From Anopheles merus (taxonomy: Eukaryota > Arthropoda > Insecta > Diptera > Culicidae), in the NCBI RefSeq assembly GCF_017562075.2, contig NC_054084.1:8178640-8242639 (forward strand): a DNA stretch of 64,000 nt. Direction: 5' to 3'. The notes below the pieces were generated by a model, which was not told the DNA's origin, did no database searches, and worked only from the letters and a program-made list of their open reading frames with translations. Shown here in pieces: positions 49,663-62,248 of this stretch (the stretch's first letter is position 1; every line of letters begins with the position of its first letter). A program made the position numbers and the translations under genes.

Positions 49663-51008
49663 AAGGGAGAGCGAGCAACAGCATACGATGGTAGCCGGCC
49701 TGGAGTCTGATCGAGTGTGACACTGGTAGGCGTTCGTGGCGTTCGAGGCGGACAAGCGGGCGCAAGGATGCACCACACGTTGCGCGGCTGTCGATATTTA
49801 TTTAACGTTAAAGAATTATTGCTCTTAATTACGTCAGACCGGTGGAGTGATGGAATGGAATTTGGAATTCCAGGCGCATAAAGGATTCCATCGTTAATTG
49901 TACGGCATGCGGCGTGCAGAGGAGCGGTGGCGTACCGATGTCCAAGGGTGATTATCCTTTCGTGGAAGGTCATCCAGGGGAAGCATTCTTGGTGGAATGC
50001 TTTATCAGTCGCTGTTGCTGTCCGTACGAAGAAGGATGACACGAAATTTGAATAATTCCGGTTTGGACATTCATTGTAGATAAATGCGTTGTAAAGGATT
50101 CCAAGAAACCCTGTTATTATTGTGCAGTAAGCTTTGGTATCATGTTTCTAGAACACTATTAAACCGATCACACACGTTGCAATAGCATACCAAAAACCTA
50201 CCCAAACTCGATCACGGATATTACCGATCGAACACAATACAGCACCCCAGTCGTCCGAATGCAATTTAGTGCAATCAAAGAGAGCATTGAACGCGCCCAG
50301 CGCACATGCCGCGTACTGCTGCTGTTGGTAGCGACTCCACACCCGGAAGCGAACGATGATCGATAAAAATCGCCTTGTCATAAAGATCCAATTATAGGAC
50401 GCGAAAGGAATAAAGTTCAACCCGCAGCCGAAGCTGGAACGGGAGAAAACGTCATACATGCCCCGAAGCAAAATGCGCAGCAGTACCCTACAGCAGCGTC
50501 ACCCAGAATGTCAGCGTGGCCTTAGATGGCGGGACCGTACCCGAGCGAACCCGCAATAATTAGAAACACATGACGCTCGACATCTGCAGCCGGCTGACAA
50601 AGAGCGCGTGCTGCGCGTAGGCGTGCAATGCGTACCGAGGCTCACCCGGACAACCCGCTACCAGGAAGGGCACCGGGAGAACCCATTTCCCAACAAGGCA
50701 GGCACGGTTTTAGGGGTACGAGCATAACGAGCCAAAATCTTGACACCATCGACAGCATTAGGCTATAGCGACTATAGCGATTCTTGCCCAGAGCGAATGG
50801 TCAACTACCCGCACTACCCAGAACAAGTGGCGCCTGGGCAAACCATTTTCTGTGGACAATTAAACCTACGAACAACGGAAAACAGTTACAACAGGCTACG
50901 GAGTATGGTGCAGAATAAGCAGCAGGTTAAAATTCTCCGGAAGGGTCACGCACCATAAATAGCATGTTGTTCTGCGTCCCTGCTGTGTCCCTGCCATGTA
51001 CGTAGCGA

Positions 51009-51032
51009 AGTGTCAAGTTTGCACTTGACATT
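51009..51032. other. Tight hairpin, 8-bp perfect stem, 4-nt loop
   Basis: TGTCAAGT (51011-51018) and ACTTGACA (51023-51030) pair across TTGC; one G-T and one A-T pair extend the stem outward. It is too short for a microRNA precursor, and about one such stem per loop size is expected by chance. Confidence 0.5.
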
Positions 51033-53039
51033 CGACCACAGGTTCGCCTATGTAGAATGGTGTCCCGGGCTGCAGCGCAGCCCCATTTTCGTGGAGCGTT
51101 AGAAAACCTGAAGGCGTTAGAAAAGCTAAACTAAGGCGTTTATGTAGACCACAGCTTCCTAGAAAAGAACACGATATTTTGCCATTGCGGGCCGATCGTT
51201 CGGGGACCAATGTTTTGTCCGACAAGCAACCGAGCGACAACAAACAAATTATCCATCCGGAAAGCTGTATCTGACGCTTCTATAGGCGCATGTTTTGGAA
51301 CACAAATGTGCTCTCACACCCAGCACCGCACCAACGTGTCACAAGTGAAATCGTGGAAGAAACAATATTCCGGGGAAGGACACGAACGAGCGTGTAACTT
51401 TCGACACCTACTTCAAGTGCTCAAGCTGTGGTGATCTATGCCTCGCCAGGAACACATACACAAAGACACACACACATATAGACGCCCCCCGTCTGCGAGA
51501 TGAGATGAGTAGTAGGGACTCGCGTAGGAAAAGCTCATAAATCTTCTCCACCGTCCGCCGGGCTCGATCGATCCGTGTAATATTTTAATTTCTTCGCGCT
51601 GCAAATGATTACGATCGACGTGTTGGTGCCTCGGGCGCAAATGGTGCAATTCCCCAGTCGCTCTGTGGTTCGAGGTGTGCGATACGATCACACCAAATCT
51701 ATCGTTCCATCGATCCATCGGGCGAAACATCGTTTGCGATCCTCCGGAAAAGGACATTGCTTGTGGGGCGATACTATCGCGTGCTAGTGTCCTGTGAGTG
51801 ATAGCAATCGACCGTACAGGGGGCGGCGGATGTGTGCACGTGTACTGGGACATTTCCGGTACGATCGTGTTGGGAGTGTTCACAAACAAGGCACATTATT
51901 GAAAGGGTTATGGATGATGTACATGATCCATTTTAGAAAAGAAATGAACACAATGGTGTAAAATAAGACCGGAACGCACACGCTCACCTGACCATTCGGG
52001 AAAGGTGTGCCCGTTGTGGAATCTAGTTCAAGATCTTGGTCAACTCCTCGAGCCCACCTCATGCCAACCAATTGAGATCCACAAATGTTCATATCTCACG
52101 CACAGTACAGGCACACAAAAAGACGGAAAGGGATTCGCATGAAACCTCCCGCCAGTCTAGTCACCTCTATCGGAGCAAAGTCGTGTCATGATTTTCGAAT
52201 AAAATAACATAATCTTCATCTAATTGTATAATTTTCCCCGTCGCCGGTTTTGCCTTGGCGGCAACTAGGAGATTTATTACCATTTCTCTTCCGTTCCGGA
52301 GCAAAACAGACTCCTCAACGCCCGATCGGCGCGGTTTGGTGACCCTTGCGAAGGGGAATCCCCTCTTGCAAGATAGATTTGCTGCGATCGTTTACCTGCA
52401 CAACCGAAAGGTATTGGAGGCTCTAGTTGCGATTTGTGATTCCGCACGCCTTTGCGAACGGCGGTCCTGTTTAGCGCACTGAAAAAAAGCCGCCAAATCG
52501 TGGAGATGCGACAAAAGATGCAATCGTGTAGAGGGGTTGTTGTTGTTGTGTGCGGTTAAAGAAAGCATGCGATAAACTTTGTGTTTGTGGCAAGCCTTGT
52601 CGGAACGGATCTTCGTTTGTTGTGCTGTTTGTCTTTTTTGTTGTGCGCTCTTCCCATGTCCATTTGGAGCAAAGAAATAGATCTTGCCGTATCTGTCGCG
52701 TTCACTTCTTTCTAGTTGCGTTTTGCGTGTGAAAGGGATGCACGGTACTTGTGTTTGCATTGCAATGGCAAAGGCGCAATGCAGATCGTTTTGTAGGAAA
52801 TTGTTGGAATAGCAGCGCCCAGAGAGTTGCTGGGTTGGAAAACTTCAGCCGGGCAGATAGGTTGATACATCGCCAGCTGGCGGCGGGAGGATGCAGCCGA
52901 GTCTTTGGAGACCGTACGTCTCCGAGTGCCAATATTGCACACTTGGCTGTGTCATGGTCGCATTGCACGCCCCGGAACGCTCCACTATCAATCGTTGAAG
53001 AGTGCAAATTTCACTCCCTTCGCCGCTTGTTCGCCCAGC

Positions 53040-53073
53040 TATAAAGAGATGCCTGCAGCATCTAGCGTCAAGT
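53040..53073 (+). promoter_or_regulatory. Candidate TATA-type core promoter
   Basis: TATAAAGA at 53040-53047 is followed by TCAAGT with its A at 53070, exactly 30 bp from the TATA start, which is the right spacing. TCAAGT misses the TCAKTY initiator at one base. The following 30 bp (GTTTGGTGC, GTGTTTTCGGTGC) resembles mosquito 5' UTR wording. A donor-like GTGAGT occurs near 53251, so a short non-coding first exon is conceivable. No DPE is seen. Confidence 0.17.
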
Positions 53074-53158
53074 TGACGGGTGTATCGGTGTTTGGTGCAG
53101 TGTTTTCGGTGCAACTCTTCCCTACGATTCTCCACGTGTTCCCGTTTTTCTTTCCCGA

Positions 53159-53178
53159 ACACACACACACACACACAC
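53159..53178. repeat. (AC)n microsatellite, short
   Basis: About ten AC units, lying within the hypothetical 5' exon downstream of the TATA candidate. Confidence 0.93.
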
Positions 53179-53390
53179 CTTACACTTGGGTTAAGACGGA
53201 TGGACACATTTCCCTAGTTGAGCTGACAACGCGGCTACGACGACGATGGTGTGAGTACTATTAATCCATATCGGCACCGCTAATCCACGTCAAATCCGGA
53301 AACGAGCGACTGTTCCTATCGCGAGGGGAGTAAAAACAGACATCCCCACGGACCGGCCGGGAAAGAAATGCTGCACCAAAATGGCGTCAA

Positions 53391-53393
<3 letters not shown>

Positions 53394-53433
<40 letters not shown>
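53394..53433. repeat. (GT)n microsatellite, 40 bp
   Basis: About twenty uninterrupted GT units. Confidence 0.97.
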
Positions 53434-53435
<2 letters not shown>

Positions 53436-55433
53436 ATCCCACACCATTGATGTATTTATAGGTGCTAAACGAAATGCCTCGGCCGGTGTGATGTGTATCG
53501 GTTGATAAAAGATTTGCTACGAGGGAAACCAATGTGCTGCGGGAAGCAACGCCACCTTGCAAAGCATTCGCAAACCCCTGTTCCCGGTTGACAGTGAGCG
53601 GTGTGTTGTGCGTTTTGCGCAATCCGTGCGCGGCTGAGGCCATGCCACGCGGATGAAAGTACGCTCTGGGGGTGTGTTGTAGCGTTTGTAGCTGCATTCC
53701 AGGCGCAACGACGGTGCAGTAGGGCAGCCGTCCTGTTAAGCTGTTAACGGTCCGGTACCGTACCGGTGCAAAAACACGAGAGTGTGAGAGAGAACATACA
53801 AAAAAAAAAACCCCCTTTCGCGAAGATTAATGTCGACCGCAGTTAGAGTGGACAGGTTGAACTTGATATTTTCACGCCAAGCGCTGACAGTGAAGAGCCA
53901 ATTTGCAGCCGTTTGTTGCACGGTGATGGTGATGATAGCATCTGCTTGGTCGTATGCACTCCGGTGCAGGGTTGCTGTGGGAGGTTGAAGCTTTTGATTT
54001 GAATGTTGTCCTGCACGAACGCTTCAGTGCAGGAAAATCAAATGTCATCTAACGTGTACGTGTGTGTGTGTTTTTTTTTTTGCGAGCAAGGAGGACTTAC
54101 GGCTGGCAGTACACAGAGCCCGCGGCCAGTAACGATTACAATTTTAATCGGATAGATAACATATTTTCTTTCTAATCGTGTGGGACGTTATTGGAACCAT
54201 CGGCCGAAGGGATGATGTTATGAGTCGTTTGCGATCTGACGGCTATTACATAGCGTCTAGGAAAAATGTGAATTGAATGCAGCTACTGAAAGACGGGTTT
54301 TAAAAGGATTTATGTAAAGTCGTTTTTATGAAGTCAACAAAACCGGGTTAAACCTACTGCTATGGAGTGACCCTTTATCCAAGACTTTTAAAAACGAACG
54401 GCAGCCTTTCCCGAAATCACGAAACACCGATGACCTGACATTAACAACTGTCCCGCGATAGAATCTCGCGGATTATCCTAAACTTTGCATCTTTGTATCC
54501 CCTCGGCTCGTTGCCATCGCAAGCAGCCAGCAAAGCGCAGGAATCGCTCCAAACTGCTGTTGGTTTATCATACAATGTCGACCACTGGCAAAGGCCCCAG
54601 TCTCGGCCCACTGTGCGCTCGCACGGAAGGAACAAGCGGAAATCTGACTCGCGAACAAATCGATGAAAGCTGCCCGATAATCCCTTGGCAAAAAGATCCC
54701 GCCGCAACCACAAAACCTACAAACGATGACCTCCCCCGCCGCGACACCGGTACCAGTCGGCAGATTGGCCACAAACACACGGCAGGGGGGAAATTTTCCG
54801 CGACCGGGCACGTACCTAGGACGACGGCAAAATTAGCCCGGCCCGTTTGGGAGCTGGGTTTGCGCGGAGAAAACAAATTGATTATCAGCATTCGACTAAA
54901 TTTAGCCATTATTTATTGAAATTGACCGCTACTTCTCATCGATTGTGGACCGGGGGGCGCCCTGTCGATAGATTTTTGCCGCAGCAGCAGCAGCCGCCAC
55001 CACCGCCGTTGTTTGTTGTGCAATATCGGCCCGAGCCATCAGTTTTCTCCGTGTGCGCGTAGACGCTTTGCGAAAAGGAAAGCGCCCGACGGACGCTGGC
55101 GGACTTCACTGTGGACAAATTACTCACCAGCTCACCGGGCAAGCGAATAGCTCCCATATAGTGCAGGAAAGGCTATCTGGAAGGTGGGACTGCCAGCAAA
55201 AAGGTGCCCCGTTGTGGCACGGAATGTGGAGCCCGATGAGTGCTCAAATCCATACGGCACGCCGTGGCGGGGAGTCACGGCTGTGCCCGCCTAGTTTGGT
55301 GGGTTGTACACATCTTAACTATTGCACTTGCGGCGGTTCGAGGAAGCCTCCCGGCACGGCCGAAACATAAACAAATGGTACGTGGAGAGCGAGAGAGATC
55401 CGCAATAAAAGCTTGCAGGGTGCAGACAGACCT

Positions 55434-55454
55434 ACACACACACACACACACACA
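55434..55454. repeat. (AC)n microsatellite
   Basis: About ten AC units. Minus-strand frames crossing it show Val-Cys repeats. Confidence 0.95.
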
Positions 55455-56013
55455 GCTGGGTATCATGCTGCGGGTGCAGTGATGACCTCTGCACTAGCGC
55501 ACACGGGCGCGCACCGGTACTGCCCCATTACCCGGCCGAGTGCCTTCCGGACATTGCGAGACCCAATGCCCGGCATGCGCTTCTATCGATCTGACAAGGA
55601 AGCTGGTAGTCACCGGGGGCACGGTTCCAACGGGGTTCCGGGGAAGGTTCGCTTCCTAGATTTATCGATCGGTCGTCGCTTGTTTGTCTGCAATTGCCCG
55701 CCGGCTTCCACGATGCCCGATGCTGCGCAGTCCGATCATCCCGATGCGGCGGCAGCCGGTATGCGTTATTTGTTTTCTCTCGGACGCCATATCTCTTGAC
55801 CGTCCCGCTCCAAACCCGCTGCTACCTCTGGAAAAGAGGCACCTTCGCTTCCGCAAAATTACTACCACAGCGCCACTTGTTCCGAGAATTCCACACCAGC
55901 ATGCGCTGATACCACTCTGCGCACTGGTGGTGACCCGGGAGGCCTTCATTTCAGCACCACCATCGACGGGCCGACGTGAGCGTCTTGTAGCGGTCAGCCT
56001 CCCAAATTGACTG

Positions 56014-56029
56014 CCCTCCCTCCCCCCCC
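56014..56029 (-). other. Four-tract G-quadruplex motif
   Basis: The plus strand reads CCC-T-CCC-T-C8, so the minus strand carries four or more GGG tracts with 1-2 nt loops, the arrangement that favours stable parallel quadruplexes. It is the cleanest such motif in the window. No transcription start is identified beside it. Confidence 0.6.
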
Positions 56030-56277
56030 AACCAAGTCAGCCGCTTGTTCGGACATGAGCTTCCCGAAAAATAAAAATAAAATGGCCAACGCAACCGCCA
56101 CCAACCAATCCGGACTGTGTCTGTGGACGGTGCAAAAACGCTAAAAACAAAAGTACCCGGGTGACACAACACAACACGTTTGGGCGACACAACACGTCCC
56201 CCTTCCCGCAAATGCGAAACTCCCGAAGGAGCACGGTAACGGCAGCCCAACGCGAGGTGGCGAGTGTGCGAACGCGA

Positions 56278-56292
56278 GCGCGCGCGCGCGCG
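56278..56292. repeat. Alternating (GC)n tract
   Basis: Fifteen bases of strictly alternating G and C, a Z-DNA-prone sequence that is uncommon by chance. Confidence 0.95.
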
Positions 56293-56510
56293 TTTGGGAC
56301 GTTGTCGGAATTAATTGCTTCTCCCGGAAGGTATTTCGACTTGTTCTGTGTGCTCCCCCCGACCCGACTGCACCGGCACTACCGAGCAGCGGGCCAATCG
56401 GTGAAGGTGGCAAGCTTTTTCACGCCCTGCGGTGTATCCCGATCACGTTCCGTTCGTGCCGTACCGGTGTCCTTATCGCGAGCTGGCCGCGCGTGTGTAA
56501 GGAGGTGCAC

Positions 56511-56529
56511 GACGACGACGACGACGACC
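56511..56529. repeat. (GAC)n trinucleotide repeat
   Basis: About six GAC units, of the same type as at 16925 and 47332. Confidence 0.93.
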
Positions 56530-56767
56530 AGGCGACGACAACGGCTCGATGTCGATCGCCGCCGCGCTGGTTTACGATGGTTTCAATTTGTGTGCCCAGC
56601 CCGCCCACCCGGGCCGCCCCGTGGAATTCGTATCAAGTGTAGTGTGGAGTTTTGGGGCATTACCCCCGGGTGCCCGGGAGTGAATTTATCTTCACACCCG
56701 ACCGTTTAAGGCATTTAAAGGACAACGCCGTCCGCTCTTCTCCGGTGGAAACGGGGCAGTTGTGTTT

Positions 56768-56790
56768 TTCTTCTTCTTCTTCTTCTTCTT
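56768..56790. repeat. (TTC)n homopurine/homopyrimidine mirror repeat
   Basis: About seven TTC units, giving GAA repeats on the minus strand (poly-Glu in the crossing frame). Such mirror repeats can form triplex H-DNA. Confidence 0.93.
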
Positions 56791-58122
56791 TATTATTGGC
56801 AAATGGAAGTAATCGGATACGTGCGGATTGTGGCACTTTTAGGTGTTTTGCCTTCTTTGGTTGTCGGGCGGACACCAGGGGTTTGTTTGGCTTTTTTTTG
56901 TTTGTTTGCTGTTGATGGTTTGCGTTGGCCTTTTTGGATGGTAAGGGTTACTGTACGTAGTCGTTTGGTTTGGAACCAACTCTCCAAGGGATGATACTGG
57001 GGTGGCTTTGCAAATGGAAGCTTTTAATTTGGAATAAAGCCAATTAATGCTCTAAAAGAAACAATTATTTAATGAAGTTGTAGTATTCCTAACTTTTGGT
57101 TACATAAATTTTAAGTAAAGTACTTAACAATATTCCAATAACTGATCGTCTTTCTCTGCCACCACAGAGCGCCTCAACTCGTACGGCAATGATCTGTTAC
57201 CGATTCCCAAAATAAATCGTCCAAAAAACTCCCCAACGGCTGGCTGCGTGTCAGGTGTTGAAGTGATTTACGGCACTGTCACCCGCTGGCCAGTGCCACC
57301 ACGAAGTGTCTCTTTGTGTGGCGTTGCTTTCGGCCCTAGCCCCGCTGCTAAAGGCGTGAAGATTATGTAGCGCTTTTATTTAGTACGAGCGCGAGAGAAA
57401 GAATCTCGAACCCAATAAACAAAAAAACAAACGCAACGAAACCACTGTTTTATACACAAACATCCCAAAAACAACCCGAAAGATGCTACAGCGTAGTGTC
57501 TTTACGCCCTTTACGGACGGTTGGGAGTGATGGTGAGACCACTCGGCGGGGTTTGTGAAACGATCGGTACGACAAGTGTGTGTCCCGCGCAAGCCCGCTG
57601 CACAAGATATCGAATATCTCGGGCGCATATCCCTTGCTGAGAGTGTGATTTTGGCTACATTGAATTTTGTTTTTGTTGCCCGTTGGCGTTTATTACCGTA
57701 CTCCACACCAGGAGGGTTAATGAGCTGTAAAATTCGATATCCATCCAGTGCGGGTGTTTGGCAGTTTTCCCCCGGTTCAGCGTTGCAACTATTTCCAGCA
57801 CCAGAGATGGAGTTGGAAGAGCCGCTTTCCGTTCGTGTTGCACTTTTGTTCGTCGTACTGCCGCAGCAATCCTCGCGCCTTCGATCAGGGAACAGGGTGT
57901 ATTCTAATTTGCGTCTCTAATTGATCTGGTATGGAAGATCTTCCGGGCTTTGCAGAAACGATGCCCCTGCTAGGTGCTGCCCGGAATTGGTCGCGATGTT
58001 GTACTATAGGATGTAGCGACACACAGGCGCTGCTGCACACGGTGTGTTTTCTTCATTCCGAAACTGCCACACAGGCAAGTGTTGCGGGTGCTCTCTTGTG
58101 TGCGAAAGGGAAGATCATTCCT

Positions 58123-58130
58123 ATGCAAAT
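58123..58130 (+). promoter_or_regulatory. POU octamer ATGCAAAT
   Basis: A perfect octamer overlaps a further TGCAAT word, giving the string ATGCAAATTGCAAT. No companion homeodomain-type word was found nearby. Confidence 0.28.
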
Positions 58131-59105
58131 TGCAATCCCGAACCACCCGGGGGAAAGGTTGGAAAGGTGGGATTTGAATGCGCCGAAATAAACGAAACCG
58201 GACCAGATGAAACAGACAACCTGCAGGGAGTCGGTAGACGGCGAGTTCTTCTTCAGGAATGCGATTTTCGTGATTCTGATAAGCATCATCCGCGTGCAGT
58301 GGTCGGGCAGTTCGTGCAGAGGGGACACACCATTTGTGCCCCGGAGGATGTGCCAAGTGCCTGGTTGAGTTACTCCACTCCTTATCGGGACTCGCAGGCC
58401 TTCTCCCTGTTGCTCTACAGCGGCGGGGCGAAATTCAATGAGCTGTAGTTGCAGTTGGTCGATAACGAGGTTCGTGGAATTTGAGTTAATTCTATGAAAT
58501 GCAATTATGCACACCTCCCGCCGGGATTGGAACCATTTGCGAGGAAACAATGCAGTGGTTCCGTGAGCAGAGAAACACATGTCCATTTTCTCAAAGCAAC
58601 CTCAAAAAAACACTTGCCACAGTTCCGGCATCTTTGTGCTCGTCTTGTGACCGGTAACATGTGTTTCGGACGGATGGTTCAGTACCGGGAGCGCCTGACA
58701 CTATCGTCCAGAACGGATCACTCCGTCGAAACGGAATGTCCATTAGTCACACCTGAGTTTTAATTCGTGTTTCACGAGCCCATAATCGACACTCCGGGCA
58801 GCGGCAATCCATCCGGAAACCTAGAACCATTGATCCATTTATCATCCCTCCATCATCATCATCGGCAACGAAAGGTCCACGAAAGGGAGAGATCATCCAC
58901 CGTTAGGGGGAGTTTGATTGTTTGTGCCCTGTTTTTGTTCTTACTAGGGGGTTTGCTCTTCCTGAGCGCCTGTCAGATGGCGTTTTGTATCACTTTGTCG
59001 AACCAAAAAAAAAAAAGAAGGAACTAACCTGCAGTCTAACGAAACAGTCCCATACGGTACCTAGCCAACCGCCGCCGGTGAATCTTCCAATTTTCTCCTC
59101 CAATA

Positions 59106-59122
59106 TGTGTGTGTGTGTGTGT
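59106..59122. repeat. (TG)n microsatellite, short
   Basis: About eight TG units. Confidence 0.92.
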
Positions 59123-60730
59123 TTGCGGGTGAGGGCTCGTGTCGAATCGATTCTATCCAAATATTATTAATGACACCTCGTCCTGGTGCGCTTTCAGTTT
59201 CTGGTAGAACAACGCGGTTAGGAATTAAATGCAATCTATTTACTTACCATGCGGTTCCACCGTGATGCACGGTGGAAGACGAGGGAAGGCAGACGAGCGT
59301 GTGGTCAATGCTGTCTGCTTGCCATGTGCTGGCCGGCTATATCCTCGTGCTCACCCACATGGGGAAACACGGGCCCAGCAGTAAAGCTGTGGGTGATGCG
59401 TCACGTTCCTCCCTTTTGTGTTTCAAATCTATTATTTTGTGTTTTTAAATCATCCAGTAACATCAGGTCACTGCAACGGGCGATGCTATCAGCTCCACTG
59501 CTGGAAAATAAACGCTGGTAGGATGGATGTTTTTTAACCCTCTTACAAAATTAAAGGGGTCATTACAATGTTACAGTTCCACTGGAGAGCTCCTTGCTTT
59601 ATGGGCTCACACTTTCCTCGCGGCTATAAATACGTTTTGATTATCTGGTGCGACCACCCCGCGCAGAGGGTTAGATCCTGGTCCCGCACGGCACGCTATT
59701 TAATTAAGTAATGTTTTGGGAAAGCATAAGGGATAGACCCCTGCGCTTCGGCAGGATATCATCAGGTCCTGGAGGTAGTTTTGGAGGCGGTTACAAACTC
59801 CGTTGCGTATCAGTGTGCATCGGTGGAACTTTATGGTATGCTCGTAATTAAAACACATGACTCTCTCGCAGCACCAGTACCTCTATCTAAAACACCACCT
59901 GGTCGGTGCAACCTGACGAATCTTTGGGTCGCACTTTCTAGTCCGTACCGATGACGCAACAGACGGTGTCGGAGATCGCGTTTCATTTCTTGTGCCATCC
60001 GCACCGAATTCTTATCTGGACTGCAAGCGGCCGCACTGAGCACCATTTAGCGGAGTGTGGTACATCCCCGGTTGAGCCTACTATGGTGGTAATGGCGATC
60101 TTTGACGGTAATTCCACGCCTCGGACGGGATTTATTTCACAGCACGATCTTCAACAACGATCCTCAGCCAAGTGGTAATAATAAACACCTTGTTGTTTTC
60201 GTTTTTATCGGGCACTTTTGTACAGTCTTTCAGTCCTTCATAACCTCTAGCCTACACCACACAAACCCCTCGTTTCAGGTCTTTTCACGAAGCGCACACT
60301 ATCGGACCCGCACTATCAAGTCATAATTTAGTGGAATTTATTGTCAAATGCGAGAAATATGTTTCGTGTTTCGTGCTCTTCACTTACCGATGAGTTCGCC
60401 TTCTGTTCATCGTCATGAGTCGGCTTTTGGTTTGGTGTTGTTTTGTGTTTCGTTTCGGCTGACCCAAAAGCCTGTACCGTTGACCAGTTGTGACCTGGCC
60501 GGGCTCTGTGTTTTAAAGGTTTTTTTTTCGAAGAAACCGGCGCAGTAAGCCAACATCGGATGCTGCTGATGAGTCGGGATTCGGCGTTGCTGTGTCCAGT
60601 GGCACATGATTTTACGGAGGCGCTCTTATCGGATCGGTTCCGTTGCGGTTCGGTGGGGATTAAAACCCGGCAAGGGTAACGACAGGTGGCGTGACACCGT
60701 GAAGTGGATGGTTTTATTTTTCAATTCCAG

Positions 60731-60758
60731 AACCACTCGATGACACCTCTGAGTGGTT
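60731..60758. other. 8-bp inverted repeat after an acceptor-like tract
   Basis: AACCACTC (60731-60738) pairs with GAGTGGTT (60751-60758) around a 12-nt loop. It starts immediately after TTTTTCAATTCCAG, a good splice-acceptor match. The stem is short and could be chance. Confidence 0.4.
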
Positions 60759-62211
60759 GGTTTTTGTTTCATTTTGTGCTTTGTGCTTCGCAGACGCTGT
60801 GAAGACGAATCAAGATGTCGTGAATTTATGTCGCCCTTATGATGTGTATGGGTTTCGTTGCTTCGGAGTCTTTGGCGGGGATGGCACGTTCTGGGAAAGG
60901 ATGGCCCCAATGTGTGCTTGTTTTACATCAGATAAATCGACGGTAATAAACATGTAACCATCCCGGGCGACGGACGATGTAAAAGAGCACGTTTTACATT
61001 TCATAACGAGGCGGAGAAAGTGAGTGTAAAAAGCTCCAAAAAATGAGCTGAAGTTACATGATGTACGAGATTAGACGGGAACGCTTACTTCAGGGAATGG
61101 GAAATATTAATGAGCGAAGCTTAAAAGGCAAGTGTCATACGATCGCACCTTGTGGAATGGTAGTGTTATATCAGTGGTGGCACCATACGTACCGAAGATG
61201 GCTTTAAACGTGTTTTCACTCTAGGCGTGTTGCGTGATAAAGTATCTTGCGCACTGCCTGGAGATTTACACAGTTCCATTTAAATGACGAAAGAACCTCG
61301 AAAACTAAATCTATAAACGCCACTACAAAATGCCCGTCATACCGGATGCTTCTCTGGTGAAGCTCTCGATCATGCACGCAGTGACTGTTTTGTAAATATT
61401 TCACACCAGATGATTTATCGGAACTTGCACCGGCTGGGCTGCAGGAGCAGGGCCGGGAACAAATTAGTTCCGTATCAGGTTGCATACGCGGCGATGCCAT
61501 CCGCTACTCCGAAAGCGGAAGTTACTGGAACGATGGGCGATACCGTAACGGTGCACGCTGCCCGATTCCCTGGAGCGTCTTTCCGATCGTACTGCTGCTT
61601 TGTTTGGGCGCATTTCCGCTCCCTGTATCTATGTTTTTTTGTTTTGAACATCGTTGAGGTTTTTGGGAGAAAAGACGCACCTAATCTGACGGATGACTGC
61701 ACTATTTGTAGAGCATAATTCATCCATTGTTTTGACGTGCTGCGAGTCGATACAAGGTGTACGATATTTGATATGCTTTCGCCGCCCCCAGAGGTGGAGA
61801 AAAGAGATCTTTCTTTTATTTCTGAGAATCTTTCACGGAATCAACTTCCACAACATCTCTGAGGAATGCTCCAGCCCATCTTCAGAACTCCCACCATCAT
61901 CAGCACGAAGGAACGTCAGGAGTTTATGGCTATTAATTAAAACGATAATTTATGACATTCCACTCATTCGGGCGATCCTGATCGGTCGTTACAAGTCCGT
62001 GACAGGAAGTCCATACACAAACACCACTGCCACCACCACCGTCACCAGAGCAAGATAGCATTTTGTACCGCGGCATCTTAACCACTTTCCAATGGTTTTG
62101 GTCGAAGACGCCGCCACATCGTGAGGCTGTTGCTGCACTTCCATCGGCCACCAACCACCACCAAGGCGCTCCAACAGCAACATGGTAAAACAATTTAGAG
62201 CAAAGATCGGA

Positions 62212-62248
62212 ACGCTCCACTGAACCGTGGAGCGTGCTTTAACGGTTC
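62212..62248. other. Two overlapping, mutually exclusive stem-loops
   Basis: ACGCTCCAC (62212-62220) pairs with GTGGAGCGT (62227-62235) around a 6-nt loop. GAACCGT (62222-62228) can instead pair with ACGGTTC (62242-62248). Because the second 5' arm overlaps the loop and start of the 3' arm of the first stem, both cannot form at once. No gene or promoter is adjacent to give this a role. Confidence 0.4.

Larger units (their letters stand above)
48801..53300. other. Non-coding segment with candidate promoter at its 3' end
   Basis: No gene is recognised. It contains (GAT)n (49535-49556), (GA)n (49646-49662), a tight hairpin (51009-51032), and CATAAAT words at 50954 and 51536. The 204-codon minus-strand frame at 49428-50042 is translated largely from the GAT and GA repeats (poly-His and Ser-Leu runs) and is not a gene. 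The TATA candidate at 53040 lies near its end. Confidence 0.55.
53301..57100. other. Non-coding segment rich in simple and structured repeats
   Basis: No gene is recognised. Within 4 kb there are GT, CA, CG, GAC and TTC tracts plus a four-tract G-quadruplex motif. Open frames up to 182 codons (56161-56709, plus) are Arg/Thr-rich translations of the CG and GAC tracts with no domain. The 144-codon plus frame at 54485-54919 overlaps minus-strand frames of 112-113 codons and is not recognised. An AT-rich stretch begins at about 57000. Confidence 0.55.
57101..60500. other. Non-coding segment
   Basis: No gene is recognised. It contains a CATAAAT word (57103), a POU octamer (58123-58130), a TG tract (59106-59122) and a TATAAATA word (59625-59632) without an initiator at the right distance. 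Both strands are open for over 130 codons across 58053-58448, an opposed pair that argues for chance. Neither peptide is recognised. Confidence 0.55.

Noticed and set aside
49428..50042. 204-codon minus-strand frame with poly-His and Ser-Leu runs
   Set aside because: The runs are translations of the (GAT)n and (GA)n microsatellites; outside them no family resemblance is seen.
56161..56709. 182-codon Arg/Thr-rich plus-strand frame
   Set aside because: Its composition comes from the (GC)n and (GAC)n tracts it crosses, and no domain is visible.
58053..58448. Opposed open frames on both strands, over 130 codons each
   Set aside because: Coincident open frames on opposite strands follow from a local shortage of stop-like words; neither peptide is recognised.
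59625..59632. TATAAATA as a promoter
   Set aside because: No initiator-like TCAKTY lies 25-35 bp downstream on the plus strand, and no transcript-like feature follows. TATAAAT words at 62560, 38628 and 25374 fail for the same reason.
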